35,131 nt of DNA, taken from contig BFEA01000650.1 of assembly GCA_003427395.1 (NCBI GenBank), forward strand, positions 203,121-238,251, read 5' to 3'. The notes under the pieces were generated by a model. That model had not been told where the DNA came from. It ran no database searches and saw only the letters and a program-made list of their open reading frames with translations. Below, one piece after another: positions 10,587 through 18,951 of this stretch. The position numbers and the translations under genes are program-made. Each line of letters begins with the position of its first letter. The first letter of the stretch is position 1. Origin of the DNA: Chara braunii. Lineage: Eukaryota > Streptophyta > Charophyceae > Charales > Characeae.

Positions 10587-11060
10587 TCACCTTACCATAG
10601 CTAGTCTCTCCGCCACCTCGACCAGTGAATCCTCACACCTCTCTCGACAGCCCTCGCCTTGCTCGAGTATCGTTCGATTCAAGGCTTGCTCGTACTCTCC
10701 CGCCCTGTCCCAGAAACGCGCCTCCACTAGGTGCACCCTGGCTTCGAGTGGGTTTCCAAGCCACCTAGAGTCATCCTCAAACCTTCTCTCGACCTCCGAT
10801 AAAGGTTCCCTCCACGTTCTAGAGAACCGCACTCCTCTCGCCTCCCTAATAAAGATTGAAAACCTAGCTAAGGTGGTCCAGGACCTCCTTTTCCACAAGG
10901 CNAGTCGCCGAACTTCAGCGAGGAAACTCTTCTCNGCTCGAGCCACCCGGTCCTCCCCAAGGCCNGGCCCAAGGTCTGCCCCTCCTACCTCAACCTNGGG
11001 GCNNTCGTCCCTTGTCTCCAACTCCCAAATTATAGAGTTTGAGGTGTAGGTAGCTCTCAT
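10587..11060 (-). CDS. Pre-gag ORF S, charged helical protein
   Basis: The ORF encodes 157 residues from an ATG whose last three bases plus the next form ATGA with the previous ORF's stop (11060-11057). The sequence is rich in Arg and Glu and looks mainly helical, for example SEVERRFEDDSRWLGNPLEA and RFWDRAGEYEQALNRTILEQ. It has no clear similarity to the P or Q families and no recognised domain. The stop lies 8 nt before the ATG of Q5. The first third contains several Ns. Confidence 0.55.
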   Translation of the reverse strand: MRATYTSNSIIWELETRDXXPXVEVGGADLGXGLGEDRVARXEKSFLAEVRRXALWKRRSWTTLARFSIFIREARGVRFSRTWREPLSEVERRFEDDSRWLGNPLEARVHLVEARFWDRAGEYEQALNRTILEQGEGCRERCEDSLVEVAERLAMVR

Positions 11061-11257
11061 GCCTCTCCTCCCCCTGAGAGTAGTTCCTCCTTTAAATCGT
11101 CAAGTATCTTTATCGTGGCCGTCTCTAATAACTTGATCTTTCGCAAGGACCCCGACCTCGCCCTTCTTTCCTCTTCCCAACAAAGGGTCAAGATTCTATA
11201 TAGNTCCTCCCTAACCCTCTCCAGACCCACCAATTCACTGGTGTCGGGCTCACTCNT
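11057..11257 (-). CDS. Pre-gag small ORF R (66 aa), start codon contains an N
   Basis: A 66-codon frame begins at ANG (11257-11255), which would be ATG if the unknown base is T on the coding strand. It then reads SEPDTSELVGLERVRE and ends TGA at 11059-11057. Both ends overlap their neighbours: ATGAGTGA with the stop of Q4 upstream and ATGA with the start of S downstream. The middle is a probable amphipathic helix (KIKLLETATIKILDDLKEEL). No homologue recognised. The double overlap is the main reason to believe it. Confidence 0.5.
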   Translation of the reverse strand, partial: XSEPDTSELVGLERVREXLYRILTLCWEEERRARSGSLRKIKLLETATIKILDDLKEELLSGGGEA

Positions 11258-11996
11258 GCCTCAAATTCCTTCNTCGGCATGCTATAGCTATCCGTATGAG
11301 ATCCGAGGGGTCTAATCCTTCCAACCCCGTCTCGCAGATCTTCCCCAAGTACCGCCAAGAGATGGTCGATGTCCTCAAGCGTTGGCCCCANCNTTCGAAG
11401 GAANAGCCTAGGTTCTCTAACGACGACCAACTATTCTCGTACGGACTTTGCAAACACCACGTTAGTAGGGAGTGCAGGTCCGCCCTTGTGAACNGAAATT
11501 TGTTCAGGATCNAGATCCTACGTTCTACCGCCTTCCTGATCGTTTCCGANGGGTAAACTCGCTCAAAGATAAAACNATGAACCCTGACGGGGTCACCGTC
11601 GAAAAGCAAGGGCACCTCTTTCCAACCCGCATAAGTCACCTGGTATATCCTTCGGTACCTTTCTTGGGGGTTTACTTCCTCTACAAGACCCTCTAGGCNG
11701 TCCCGCACCGCTCGCGCGTCCAAGAGCGAATCCTCCCCCAACTTCAAACTGCGGACCACCTCGAGGAGACCCTCCTTAGAAAGGAACACCTTGGCCTCTC
11801 CGATCACCAACTCCTCTCCGGTGCGCACTGTCAACCGAACGAATGCTTTCCCTCGGCGGATCTCGGCTACTTCCCTTTGAATGGCCCTCGTCAGATTCCT
11901 TTGACTTTCCTTGGGCAACGAGACGTGGACAACTTCCCCTTCCCCTCTCACAGGCTCTATTGAGGCCCAAAGAGTACCGGAAACCCCTCTTATCAT
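11250..11996 (-). CDS. Pre-gag ORF Q4, fourth member of the Q family
   Basis: The ORF encodes 248 residues from an ATG that overlaps the stop of Q3 as ATGA (11996-11993), so the coding sequences share 4 nt. It keeps the Q layout: a first-half block VIGEAKVFLSKEGLLEVVRS corresponding to TVYLSQEAW in Q1, and a second-half block FIFERVY..ETIRKAVERRI..LNKF..TRADLHSLLTWC corresponding to the FxxYVF..KVVR..W.Y.YC block in Q1. The closest relative in the array is Q5. No known domain, signal or membrane segment is recognised. It ends TGA 11252-11250, overlapping ORF R by 8 nt. Confidence 0.62.
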   Translation of the reverse strand: MIRGVSGTLWASIEPVRGEGEVVHVSLPKESQRNLTRAIQREVAEIRRGKAFVRLTVRTGEELVIGEAKVFLSKEGLLEVVRSLKLGEDSLLDARAVRDXLEGLVEEVNPQERYRRIYQVTYAGWKEVPLLFDGDPVRVHXFIFERVYXSETIRKAVERRIXILNKFXFTRADLHSLLTWCLQSPYENSWSSLENLGXSFEXWGQRLRTSTISWRYLGKICETGLEGLDPSDLIRIAIACRXRNLRXE

Positions 11997-12721
11997 CGAG
12001 CTTCGTATCCTCGCCGGTTAACCACTTGCTCTTCCCCGAAGAGGCGGGCGTACGGGACGTCAGCGACGTGAGCTCGAATCCCCTCAAACTCTCCCAACCT
12101 CTCGAACATAGGGGGTAGTTCTCCCCTAGGGGGAACCCCAACGTTCACACACCGCGTGTAGAGCCAGAACAGACCTCTCGTCCACACTCCGGATTCCTGA
12201 GCGGCTCGGAGTACAGCCACCACTCTCTCTTTCGGGTCTCGTAAGAATGATCGTATCAGGAATTTGGGCAGGCCCGCGTGGAGCACTCCGGACGCGCGAG
12301 GGACATTGCCTGGTTTGGCGAAGGACACCTGCGTCCACGACTCGAAAGTCCCCTCCTCGTAATCGCCCAGTACCAGATTGTTCGCTACCAGCCTCGCGGA
12401 CTCACGATATTCTGTATGGGTCTCTCGGACGGTTACTAAACCCCTTCAAATTTCGGTCCACGTGTCCTCGTCGAGAAAAATTGAAGCTTGAATCTCTAAG
12501 AAACGACCGAGGTCAGGCGGACCTCCTCTTTGCACCCCTTCTTTCCAGGTAAGCCTGCGAGCTCGAGCCCACACGTAGGCGCCTTCCCTGATGACTCCTC
12601 CTTTCTCAACACTCATCCAGTAGGGTGTCACCCGAGGGTCCCCTTGGATCAAGACTTTTCCCGCGTCACCGACTTCTATCGCCTCTACCACTCCGTTTTC
12701 GCTGAGCACAAATCTCACCAT
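11993..12721 (-). pseudogene. Pre-gag ORF Q3, one in-frame TGA
   Basis: The frame runs from ATG at 12721, immediately after a TAG (12724-12722), to TGA at 11995-11993, 242 codons. It is interrupted once by TGA at 12448-12446. Read through, it aligns along its length with Q1: MVRFVLSENG with MVRIVEA, EGAYVWARARR with the LWAR block, ASIFLDEDTW with TVYLSQEAW, VPRASGVLHAGLPKFLI with YPRAMGCVQAIFPPYVF, and GLFWLYTRCVNVG with SLHWFYSYCVDN. The stop shares ATGA with the start of Q4. Function unknown. Confidence 0.6.
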
Positions 12722-13384
12722 CTAATGGTGTCGTTTTAAAAACCCACTCACGGTATCTTTCTAGCGAAAGGGTGATGGTTTTTTCCAGAGACCCCAACCT
12801 CCGTAGAATACCCCAGAGTTTCCCTCTTGGATGGATCCCCTGATCGATACAATTTGTGTATAGTATCCATAGGGCCCCAAAAGGTAATCCTAAACTCCTT
12901 CCCCTTTCCAGGAGTTTCACAACTCTTCCCTCGTTAGCGCCTGAGAACACAAAGTTCGGGATCCACGCGGTCACAGGGAACTCGCCCTTGGGAGTTCGCC
13001 TGCCNTAGCGAACCTCTCCGCCTCTATCGCCACAAACCCAAACTCCTTCCGGATCCTATCTATCCACCTCCTTCTGACTGCTCTAGCCTCTTCGATTAAT
13101 AAGTCCAGCCCACCCCCTTNGCCCAAGACCAGGNGTACTATAACCTTCNACCAAGCNCCCGGCTTGACGAAGATTATTGCGGTGACTTTGAGATGCACCT
13201 CANCTGCTCTTCCTTCCGCCTCTTCCGACTCTACCCACACNTAATTTCCTCCGNCCGTAATCTCCCCTCCTTCTAACCTTNTCCAATCGGGGATTCCCCC
13301 GTTGCTTGGAACTAAGCTACACACCCCTCGCTCGTCTAAAGGGGACTCTCTAAACCTACAGATGCTTCTGTCAAATAAAANCAT
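12722..13384 (-). pseudogene. Pre-gag ORF Q2, frameshifted
   Basis: ATG at 13384 follows the TAG of Q1 by 5 nt. The first 137 codons carry VTAIIFVKPxAW, the equivalent of TVYLSQEAW in Q1. A 1-nt shift near 12975 is needed to continue into TAWIPNFVF and GLPFGALWILYTNCIDQG, equivalent to FPPYVF and RSLHWFYSYCVDN of Q1. A second shift near 12735, in a TTTTTAAAA run, would return the frame to a TAG at 12724-12722 placed directly before the ATG of Q3. With both shifts the length matches Q1 and Q3. Many Ns are present. Confidence 0.55.
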
Positions 13385-13389
13385 TCATT

Positions 13390-14133
13390 CTAACCTACCT
13401 TTTGGAGGACTCCGAATACCCTTTGGTAACGGTAGTCTCTCCCGCCCTCGCGGTCCCGCTCCGACTCTAGAGATATCCTCNCTCGGATCCGGTCGGTCCT
13501 AACTCCATACGACACCGGGTTGTCCACACAATAGGAATAGAACCAATGGAGCGAACGAAAGGACATGCCCCTCCTTCTCTCCCTTCTTATAGACCTCACG
13601 ACTTTTTCATTCNNGGTCCCCTCTCCACACACCCTCNTGAAGACGTAAGGAGGAAATATAGCCTGGACGCAACCCATGGCACGAGGGTATTCCTCGTCCC
13701 GAGCGCAAGTCACTCGCAAGCGGAACGGCAGNCTATGCCGAAGGGGCACCTCTTCGAAGATCCGCCTCAGGATAGACNCCACTNATACTTCCCAGTGGTC
13801 CGTCCGATACCACCCTAACGCCCAGTGGGTGACGTACTCAACCCAGGCCTCCTGACTTAGATAGACCGTGCCCTCGGCACGAACNGCCGTCCGTCGGGCC
13901 TTTCCTCCGTTCCTAGGTCTATTTCTGGTNCACTGGTGTCTTTCCCAAATGCCCANGGCGANCCTCGCCCAAAGNAAAACTCCTTTCTCAAGTTCCACCC
14001 CTCTCTCACGCCCCGCTAGGTACCTCTCCGTACGATGATCCAGGGGGACACTAAAGCATTCTCGCTCCTTGAGAAGATCCGCCTTCTCGATTTTTACTCT
14101 TCCGTNGNCTGCTGCTTCTACAATCCTAACCAT
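13390..14133 (-). CDS. Pre-gag ORF Q1, uninterrupted member of the Q family
   Basis: The ORF encodes 247 residues from ATG 14133 (MVRIVEA) to TAG 13392-13390, uninterrupted apart from unknown residues at Ns. It overlaps the preceding P3 frame by 8 nt (ATGGTTAG). It serves as the reference for the family: an N-terminal block, LWAR near residue 55, TVYLSQEAWVEYVTHWALGW near 91-110, FRLRVTCARDEEYPRAMGCV in the middle, then VVRSIRRERRRGMSFRSLHW and FYSYCVDN. It is basic with a few clustered Cys and aromatic residues. I recognise no known domain. The arrangement says it was translated with the rest of the array. Confidence 0.65.
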   Translation of the reverse strand: MVRIVEAAXXGRVKIEKADLLKERECFSVPLDHRTERYLAGRERGVELEKGVXLWARXAXGIWERHQXTRNRPRNGGKARRTXVRAEGTVYLSQEAWVEYVTHWALGWYRTDHWEVXVXSILRRIFEEVPLRHXLPFRLRVTCARDEEYPRAMGCVQAIFPPYVFXRVCGEGTXNEKVVRSIRRERRRGMSFRSLHWFYSYCVDNPVSYGVRTDRIRXRISLESERDREGGRDYRYQRVFGVLQKVG

Positions 14134-14500
14134 GCCCCTCCNGGCCTTGNACTACCTTCTTAATGATCCCCACCAATGCCTTCCAACCGTCTGATCCGTC
14201 GAGATAGGCCTCCGGTATGATCANGGCGGGTCGCTCTCCTCGTCGGAAGGTCCGGTAACCTAGTGTATAGAAGTACGGAGTCTCGTAGGCCCCCAGAAGT
14301 TCCTTTTCTAGTTGCGCGAGGCCAACAGCCTCCTCCCAACTATTAAGAAAGCCTTTTCNTTGATCCGTCCCTTCTTCTACATAGAGGGCGATGTCCCTAT
14401 CCCCAGTCCACAAGAAGAACTTGTAACACCACACGTTTATCCCCNCACAATCACCCACGCTNACGTATGCCGGCTCAAATCCTAATACCCCTAGGCTCTT
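14126..14500 (-). pseudogene. Pre-gag ORF P3, third copy of the P family, start lost
   Basis: The frame encodes about 124 residues in the P pattern: SLGVLGFEPA, GINVWCYKFFLWTGDRDIAL, YVEEGTDQ, YFYTLGYRTFRRGERPA and AYLDGSDGWKALVGII. The position of the start codon is AAG (14500-14498) where P2 has ATG. The same T-to-A change also removes the stop of P2, because the two overlapped as ATGA. The frame is open to TAG 14128-14126, overlapping Q1 by 8 nt. No known family is recognised; the Trp/Cys/Tyr block followed by acidic residues is the conserved core. Confidence 0.6.
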
Positions 14501-14859
14501 AGGGTCTCCACTATCCTTTCTATGATCNCTACTNACATTCTCCACCCGTCCGACCCATCCAGATATGCCTCCGGTATCACAGGGGCAGGTTGCTCCCCTC
14601 GTCGGAAGGTTCGGCACCCCAACGTTTAGAAATATCTAACCCCGTCGTGTCGTAAAAGCTCCCTCTCTAGACGAGCATGGCCAACCGCTTTTTCCCAACT
14701 ATTTAGGAAAGCTTCNCCTTGGTCAGTCCCTTCTTCTACGTAAAGTGCTATATCGAAATCCCCGGTCCACANGTAAAAGTTGTAGCACCACACGTCTACA
14801 CCCCCATGGCTTCCCACGCTAATGCCCGCCGGCTCAAACTCCAAAACCCCTAAGCTCAT
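14491..14859 (-). pseudogene. Pre-gag ORF P2, second copy of the P family, one stop
   Basis: It starts at ATG 14859-14857 (MSLGVLEFEPAGISVGSHGG), which overlaps the TGA of P1 as ATGA. It continues with VDVWCYNFY.WTGDFDIALYVEEGTDQ and FLNSWEKAVGHARLERELL. TAA at 14628-14626 replaces the Tyr codon of YFYxLGY; beyond it the frame is still P-like (RTFRRGEQPAPVIPEAYLDG). The expected stop is mutated (see P3), so the frame runs four codons further to TAG 14493-14491. Of the three copies this one keeps the ATG. Confidence 0.6.
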
Positions 14860-15209
14860 AAACGCCCCAGTATCTCCTCGACGATTGCGACCAACACTCT
14901 CCACCCGTCTGACCCGTCTAGATAAGCGTCCGGAATCACCGGCGCAGGTCGGCCTCCCCTAGGATAAATCTGGTACCCTAGTGAGTAGAAGTATCTAAAC
15001 CCGTACCCTCGTAGTTCCCCTCTTTCCGCACGAGAGTTATCGACCGTCTCCTCTCGTCCGCGGAGGGAATTCTCCCCATGATCTTGCCCCTCCTCTACAC
15101 AGATGGCAACGTCGAAATCCCCCATCCACAGACGGAAGGTATAACACCACACGTTGATCCCACCGTAACTACTCACGCTAATCCCTTCCGGGACCGCCTC
15201 TAGGCTCAC
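14856..15209 (-). CDS. Pre-gag ORF P1, first copy of the P family
   Basis: The ORF encodes 117 residues to TGA 14858-14856. The first codon is GTG (15209-15207) at the place where P2 has ATG, so the start is probably a mutated ATG; a stop codon lies just upstream. It shows the complete P pattern: GISVSSYGGINVWCYTFRLW, GDFDVAICVEEGQDH, RYFYSLGYQIYPRGGRPAPV and DAYLDGSDGWRVLVAIVEEI. No signal peptide or known domain is seen. It is the first ORF of the array; the leader lies upstream. Function unknown. Confidence 0.6.
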   Translation of the reverse strand: MSLEAVPEGISVSSYGGINVWCYTFRLWMGDFDVAICVEEGQDHGENSLRGREETVDNSRAERGELRGYGFRYFYSLGYQIYPRGGRPAPVIPDAYLDGSDGWRVLVAIVEEILGRL

Positions 15210-16653
15210 TCACCCTAATCAAAGAAAGATATTTTTAATACCTTTACTTTTGACCACTCGAGAGACCACCCCTACCCTGCAAGAAGAAGGTGTCGGTGAG
15301 CCCAACAGGATCAAATGGACCAGAGAAGGAACGTCGTCTCACTCGGCTACCTTCCTGTCCTCCCCCGCTGAGAGGTCCTCCCACTTGCAGGTATAAGGAC
15401 TAGCTGCGAACACAGGTTATCCCCGAAGAAGGGTGGCAACCCCCTCTCCGGAGTCGGACCGCAGTCACACACCCGTGCCCTATGTCCCCCACTGAACCGA
15501 CCCCTAGTCCTAAATTAGCCTATCCGGAACCACGCCTCTACTCGGCCCACCTCGAGCATGGAATTACCCAGGTCCCAGGACTTTATCCGCCTATCGATCA
15601 GTGATCANTAGCCTGTCTACTCCCTCCCATTCTCCTTCTCGCATCGTGAACCCTTCCCACTTCGTTCCCTTCTTCCTTTTCGCCACCGGCTGAGTCTTTT
15701 CTCGCTTGGAATCAAATAATTTAATTGGGGTATTCAAAGAAAAGGGGGTGGGGAAACAGAGTGTTAGGAAGAGTCTCTCAGGCTAAGCAGTCACATACAC
15801 GTACCTTGTGGTCCTTGAATCCTTCAATATTCGTTCTCGTAGTCCCAATAATCCCCTAGGTCCGAGTCCGAGAAATCGGCAAGGCANCGGTCCACCCAAG
15901 ACCCGTCCTCCGATCCCTCGTCCAAGGCACCCCACGTATCTCTCGTCGCTCTTCCCAAGGTAACCCCCTATCCCCCTCGTTNACAATGGCGGTTGAGGTT
16001 TCCTCGCCCCCTTGTCNCGGATCCCGAAGCACCACTCTCCTCACCCCCAAGTCCCGAACGCCCCCCGCTTGAGAACTCCGCTCCCTTGCGGGAGGCGTGT
16101 CTCGAGCGGGCCCCGCCCTCAACCCGCGTGGGTCGAGAACCGAGAATTCAAACCCCTCTCACGAAACCCTTCCCCGTGCGGAAGATATACCCCATGTGGG
16201 TGCCCTCAACAACCCGTGTGGGCCGAGGATATGCGGCAACCCCCTCGGATCCCAAATTCGAAATGCTGTTGGACCCTCTTGGACCCCCCTTTCCTCTTTC
16301 CCCCTTGTGTCCACTTGGTCCCCCCTGTGTGCAGACCCTACCACACTATTTTCCCTTACGGCTCTTCTTTCCCCCCTTTAGTTGTCTTTTACCCTCATTC
16401 AAACCCTTACAAGCAAACTGTTTCACCCTCTTAATTAACGGATTTTAGAAATAAACACACTAAAAAATGTCACATTCCCCAGCAAAGACTGACCTGAATT
16501 ATCTTGGAGCAGCAAGGGCCGAAGTCGCAAGCGGGGCCAGAGCGGACCTGCAAAAATCGAGAGTTCTCGACACCCCCAAGTCCCTTGCACCCAAACAAGC
16601 CCAGCACCCACTTCCCACAACGAAACAAGGCCCCCAATAGAACCCTCACCCCA

Positions 16654-17250
16654 ATGCTGCTCAAGAAACCAAATGCCATCAAAGGAAAAGTCGTTGTGAA
16701 TCGCCGCGCGGACCCGAAGAAAGTCGCAGCCGAAGGAAGTTGCGAAAAAAATGATGTTGAAAAGGAAATGTCGACGCCGATAGACCCCAAAGAAATTGAT
16801 GCCGGTAAGAAACTGGTTGCCCAAAAAGAAGAACTCTATGCCGAAAAAAAAAACCAAGAAGTTGATGCCGAAACTCAGAAAAAAAAAAAACCTCTGCCAC
16901 TTGTCATGCCCGTTCTCCCTCACCCTGCAGTTCCTGAGCCGGCCGAGGCCGTGGGAGAAAGCCCATTCCCGACAACGGCACCACCTTGTCGACCGATTTT
17001 GGGGTTTCCTCGAGGTCGGGTGCGGGCGCTTGCTTTAACAGTTATCGAGGCCGAACCCTCGCTCGTCCCTCGAGTGACCCACGATGCTCCGCTCGGAACC
17101 CGGCTCGACCCGCCCGTCTCAACCCTGACCTCGCCCCCTAACGGCGGTGCTCTCGAATCTTCCCCCGGGTCCCGTGGCGACTCTTTTTCCCGCTGCGGCG
17201 CGGGCTTTGACGGGATCGGCGGCCCGTCGAGCTTTTCTGCACCTCGTTGA
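16654..17250 (+). CDS. Opposite-strand ORF in the leader, uncertain
   Basis: The frame encodes 198 codons from ATG 16654 (MLLKKPNAIKGKVVVNRRAD) to a stop at 17250, running against the element's genes. The first half is rich in Lys, Glu and Ala with a loose repeat built on AEKK and VDAE; the second half is Pro/Ser-rich and low-complexity. The frame is open further upstream to 16504 without ATG. Antisense ORFs are known in some plant gypsy elements (Tat group), but chance opening in a GC-rich stretch is an equal explanation. Confidence 0.25.
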   Translation: MLLKKPNAIKGKVVVNRRADPKKVAAEGSCEKNDVEKEMSTPIDPKEIDAGKKLVAQKEELYAEKKNQEVDAETQKKKKPLPLVMPVLPHPAVPEPAEAVGESPFPTTAPPCRPILGFPRGRVRALALTVIEAEPSLVPRVTHDAPLGTRLDPPVSTLTSPPNGGALESSPGSRGDSFSRCGAGFDGIGGPSSFSAPR

Positions 17251-17460
17251 GACATTCTCCGTGCTCTCAAGCAAACTTCGTACCTATTACCCAAGATTTC
17301 CCACAGGCTTGTGAACTCGGACCGTTCGGGTCTCCCCTTCGCCGAGCGGGTTCGGCACCCTCCCCGATCCTCCGAACCCCCCCCTTTTCACACCTGGCGG
17401 CCTTTACGGTTTTACAGATTTGAGCGTTCGCAGCGCAAGGCCTCGACCGCGCACACTGAA

Positions 17461-17910
17461 GTTTGAATGCGAGACGTACGGCGCCCCCGTTGGGCACGTA
17501 AGAAATTAACACTGAGAAAAGAACCTTTCGGTTTGAGCCGCAGAAAGAAAGTTGAATGTACGAAGTGTGTAACAACGACCGGGCACGCAAGCTTTTCAAT
17601 TCAATCCGCGTAGACAAGATTGAATGCACGAAGTACGAAACCACGACCGGACACACAAGGGAATAATACTGAGAAAAGAGCCCTTCAGTTTAATCCGTAA
17701 AAAGGATTGAATGCACGAAGTACGAAACCATGACCGGTCACACAAGGAAATAAGACTGAGAAAAAAGTTCTTCAGTTTAATCCGCAAAAAAAAAATTGAA
17801 CGCACGAAGCACGAAACCACGACCGGACACACAAGGAAATAATACTAAGTACTTCGTGCATTCAATCCTTAAAAAAGATTGAATGCACGAAGTACGTGAC
17901 CACGAGCAAA
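17461..17910. repeat. Minisatellite of ~70-90 bp units
   Basis: Six imperfect units begin with (A/G)TTGAATGCACGAAGTACG-like sequence at about 17461, 17551, 17619, 17706, 17795 and 17878. Most continue through CCACGACCGGACACACAAGG and ACTGAGAAAA. The fifth ends in an inverted piece (ACTTCGTGCATTCAATC at about 17850), making a short palindrome with the sixth. Confidence 0.8.
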
Positions 17911-18815
17911 AAAAAAAAAAAGTCACCGAAAGTAGGTCAGAGTAGGCCCCTGAATAAAAGGCGCTGAGCGCGAAGTCTCGACTGGGTACACAGGAAAGGA
18001 AGGAGAAACGTTTCTCAAAGCGAGTGCCCCCCTTTTTTTTTTTCTGTTCACTTCCTCTCTCTCTCTCTCTCTCGTATCCCTTTCCCTCTCCTTCTCTCAG
18101 AGCAAAGAAAGGTCAACTAGTGGATATGGTTCTCTGGAGAGTAGTCCCGGTTTGAGGAGCGAGGAGAGCCTCTTGCTTCCATCACTGTTCCATGTAGGTT
18201 ACAAGCTCGGCGTGGCAAAAAGAGGAAAGAGGAATCTTCAAGTCCGACGCTACTGCCGAGGTGAAAAAGGTTTAGCGACCCCAGTGCCGGACCCGTGAAC
18301 GTGACCGGCCGTTCATTTGGTGTTTTTTTGGTGATTGGCTATTCACGGTGAACGGGCCGACCGCTAAAGAGTGGTGTTTTTTTTTTTTTTTTTTTTTTCC
18401 CCCAGGTCAATTCGCCTCAAGCCCCACAGCGTGGTGACATTGAAAAAAAAAATAATCGAAATGACCTAGAAAATAGCAAAAGAAAATGCTTATTTTGGCT
18501 GGTTGAATTTTATTATTTTTATTTTTAATTAAAAATATATATTTTTCGTGAAAAATTGTTTTTGAAAAAATTATACGGAGTTACCCTTCGATGTCCCCCA
18601 CCCTCCTATAACAAAAAAAACATACCCCCCCAGCCAAAAAAAAAAAAAAAAAAAAAAAACCGCTCTCCGTGAACTCCATGAACTCCCGTGTCGTGAACGC
18701 TATGACCGGCTCCGTTCACAGACCTCGTGAACGGTGAACGGGGGTATGACACTGAGCGACCCGACAGCCCCCCCCCCCCCCCCCCTCTTTTTTACTGACG
18801 ATGAGGGATCCCCCT

Positions 18816-18910
18816 CAGTTCCTCGCCGTTCCCGACCCGCTGCGAATTCGGAGTCACGACCTAAAAAGAAGTTCTTTACGCTCCGTCGTTCTTCCGCCCT
18901 CCCCCTCGAC
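18816..18910. repeat. Left copy of segment duplicated around the adaptor
   Basis: It starts CAGTTCCTCGCCGTTCCCGA and is identical to the sequence after the adaptor for about 70 bp (through TTCTTTACGCTCCG), then similar to CCCCCTCGACC. The duplication probably results from mis-joining of element copies rather than a real tandem repeat. Confidence 0.85.
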
Positions 18911-18948
18911 CTGTCTCTTATACACATCTAGATGTGTATAAGAGACAG
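18911..18948. other. Nextera mate-pair junction adaptor (assembly artefact)
   Basis: CTGTCTCTTATACACATCT (18911-18929) is followed directly by its exact reverse complement (18930-18948). This is the 19-bp Tn5 mosaic end used in Nextera kits, in the head-to-head form left by mate-pair circularisation. It is known reagent sequence, not genome. The order and spacing of sequence across this point are therefore untrustworthy. Confidence 0.98.
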
Positions 18949-18951
18949 CCC

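Noticed and set aside
11296-13818. Plus-strand ORFs opposite the Q array
   Set aside because: They do not repeat from unit to unit as the minus-strand frames do, and many begin without ATG.
17267-17832. Minus-strand ORFs with repeated MCPVVVS and VRS motifs
   Set aside because: The repetition comes from the minisatellite, not from a protein family.
18700-18931. Short ORFs on both strands across the adaptor
   Set aside because: They read through the Nextera mosaic-end sequence and are artefacts.
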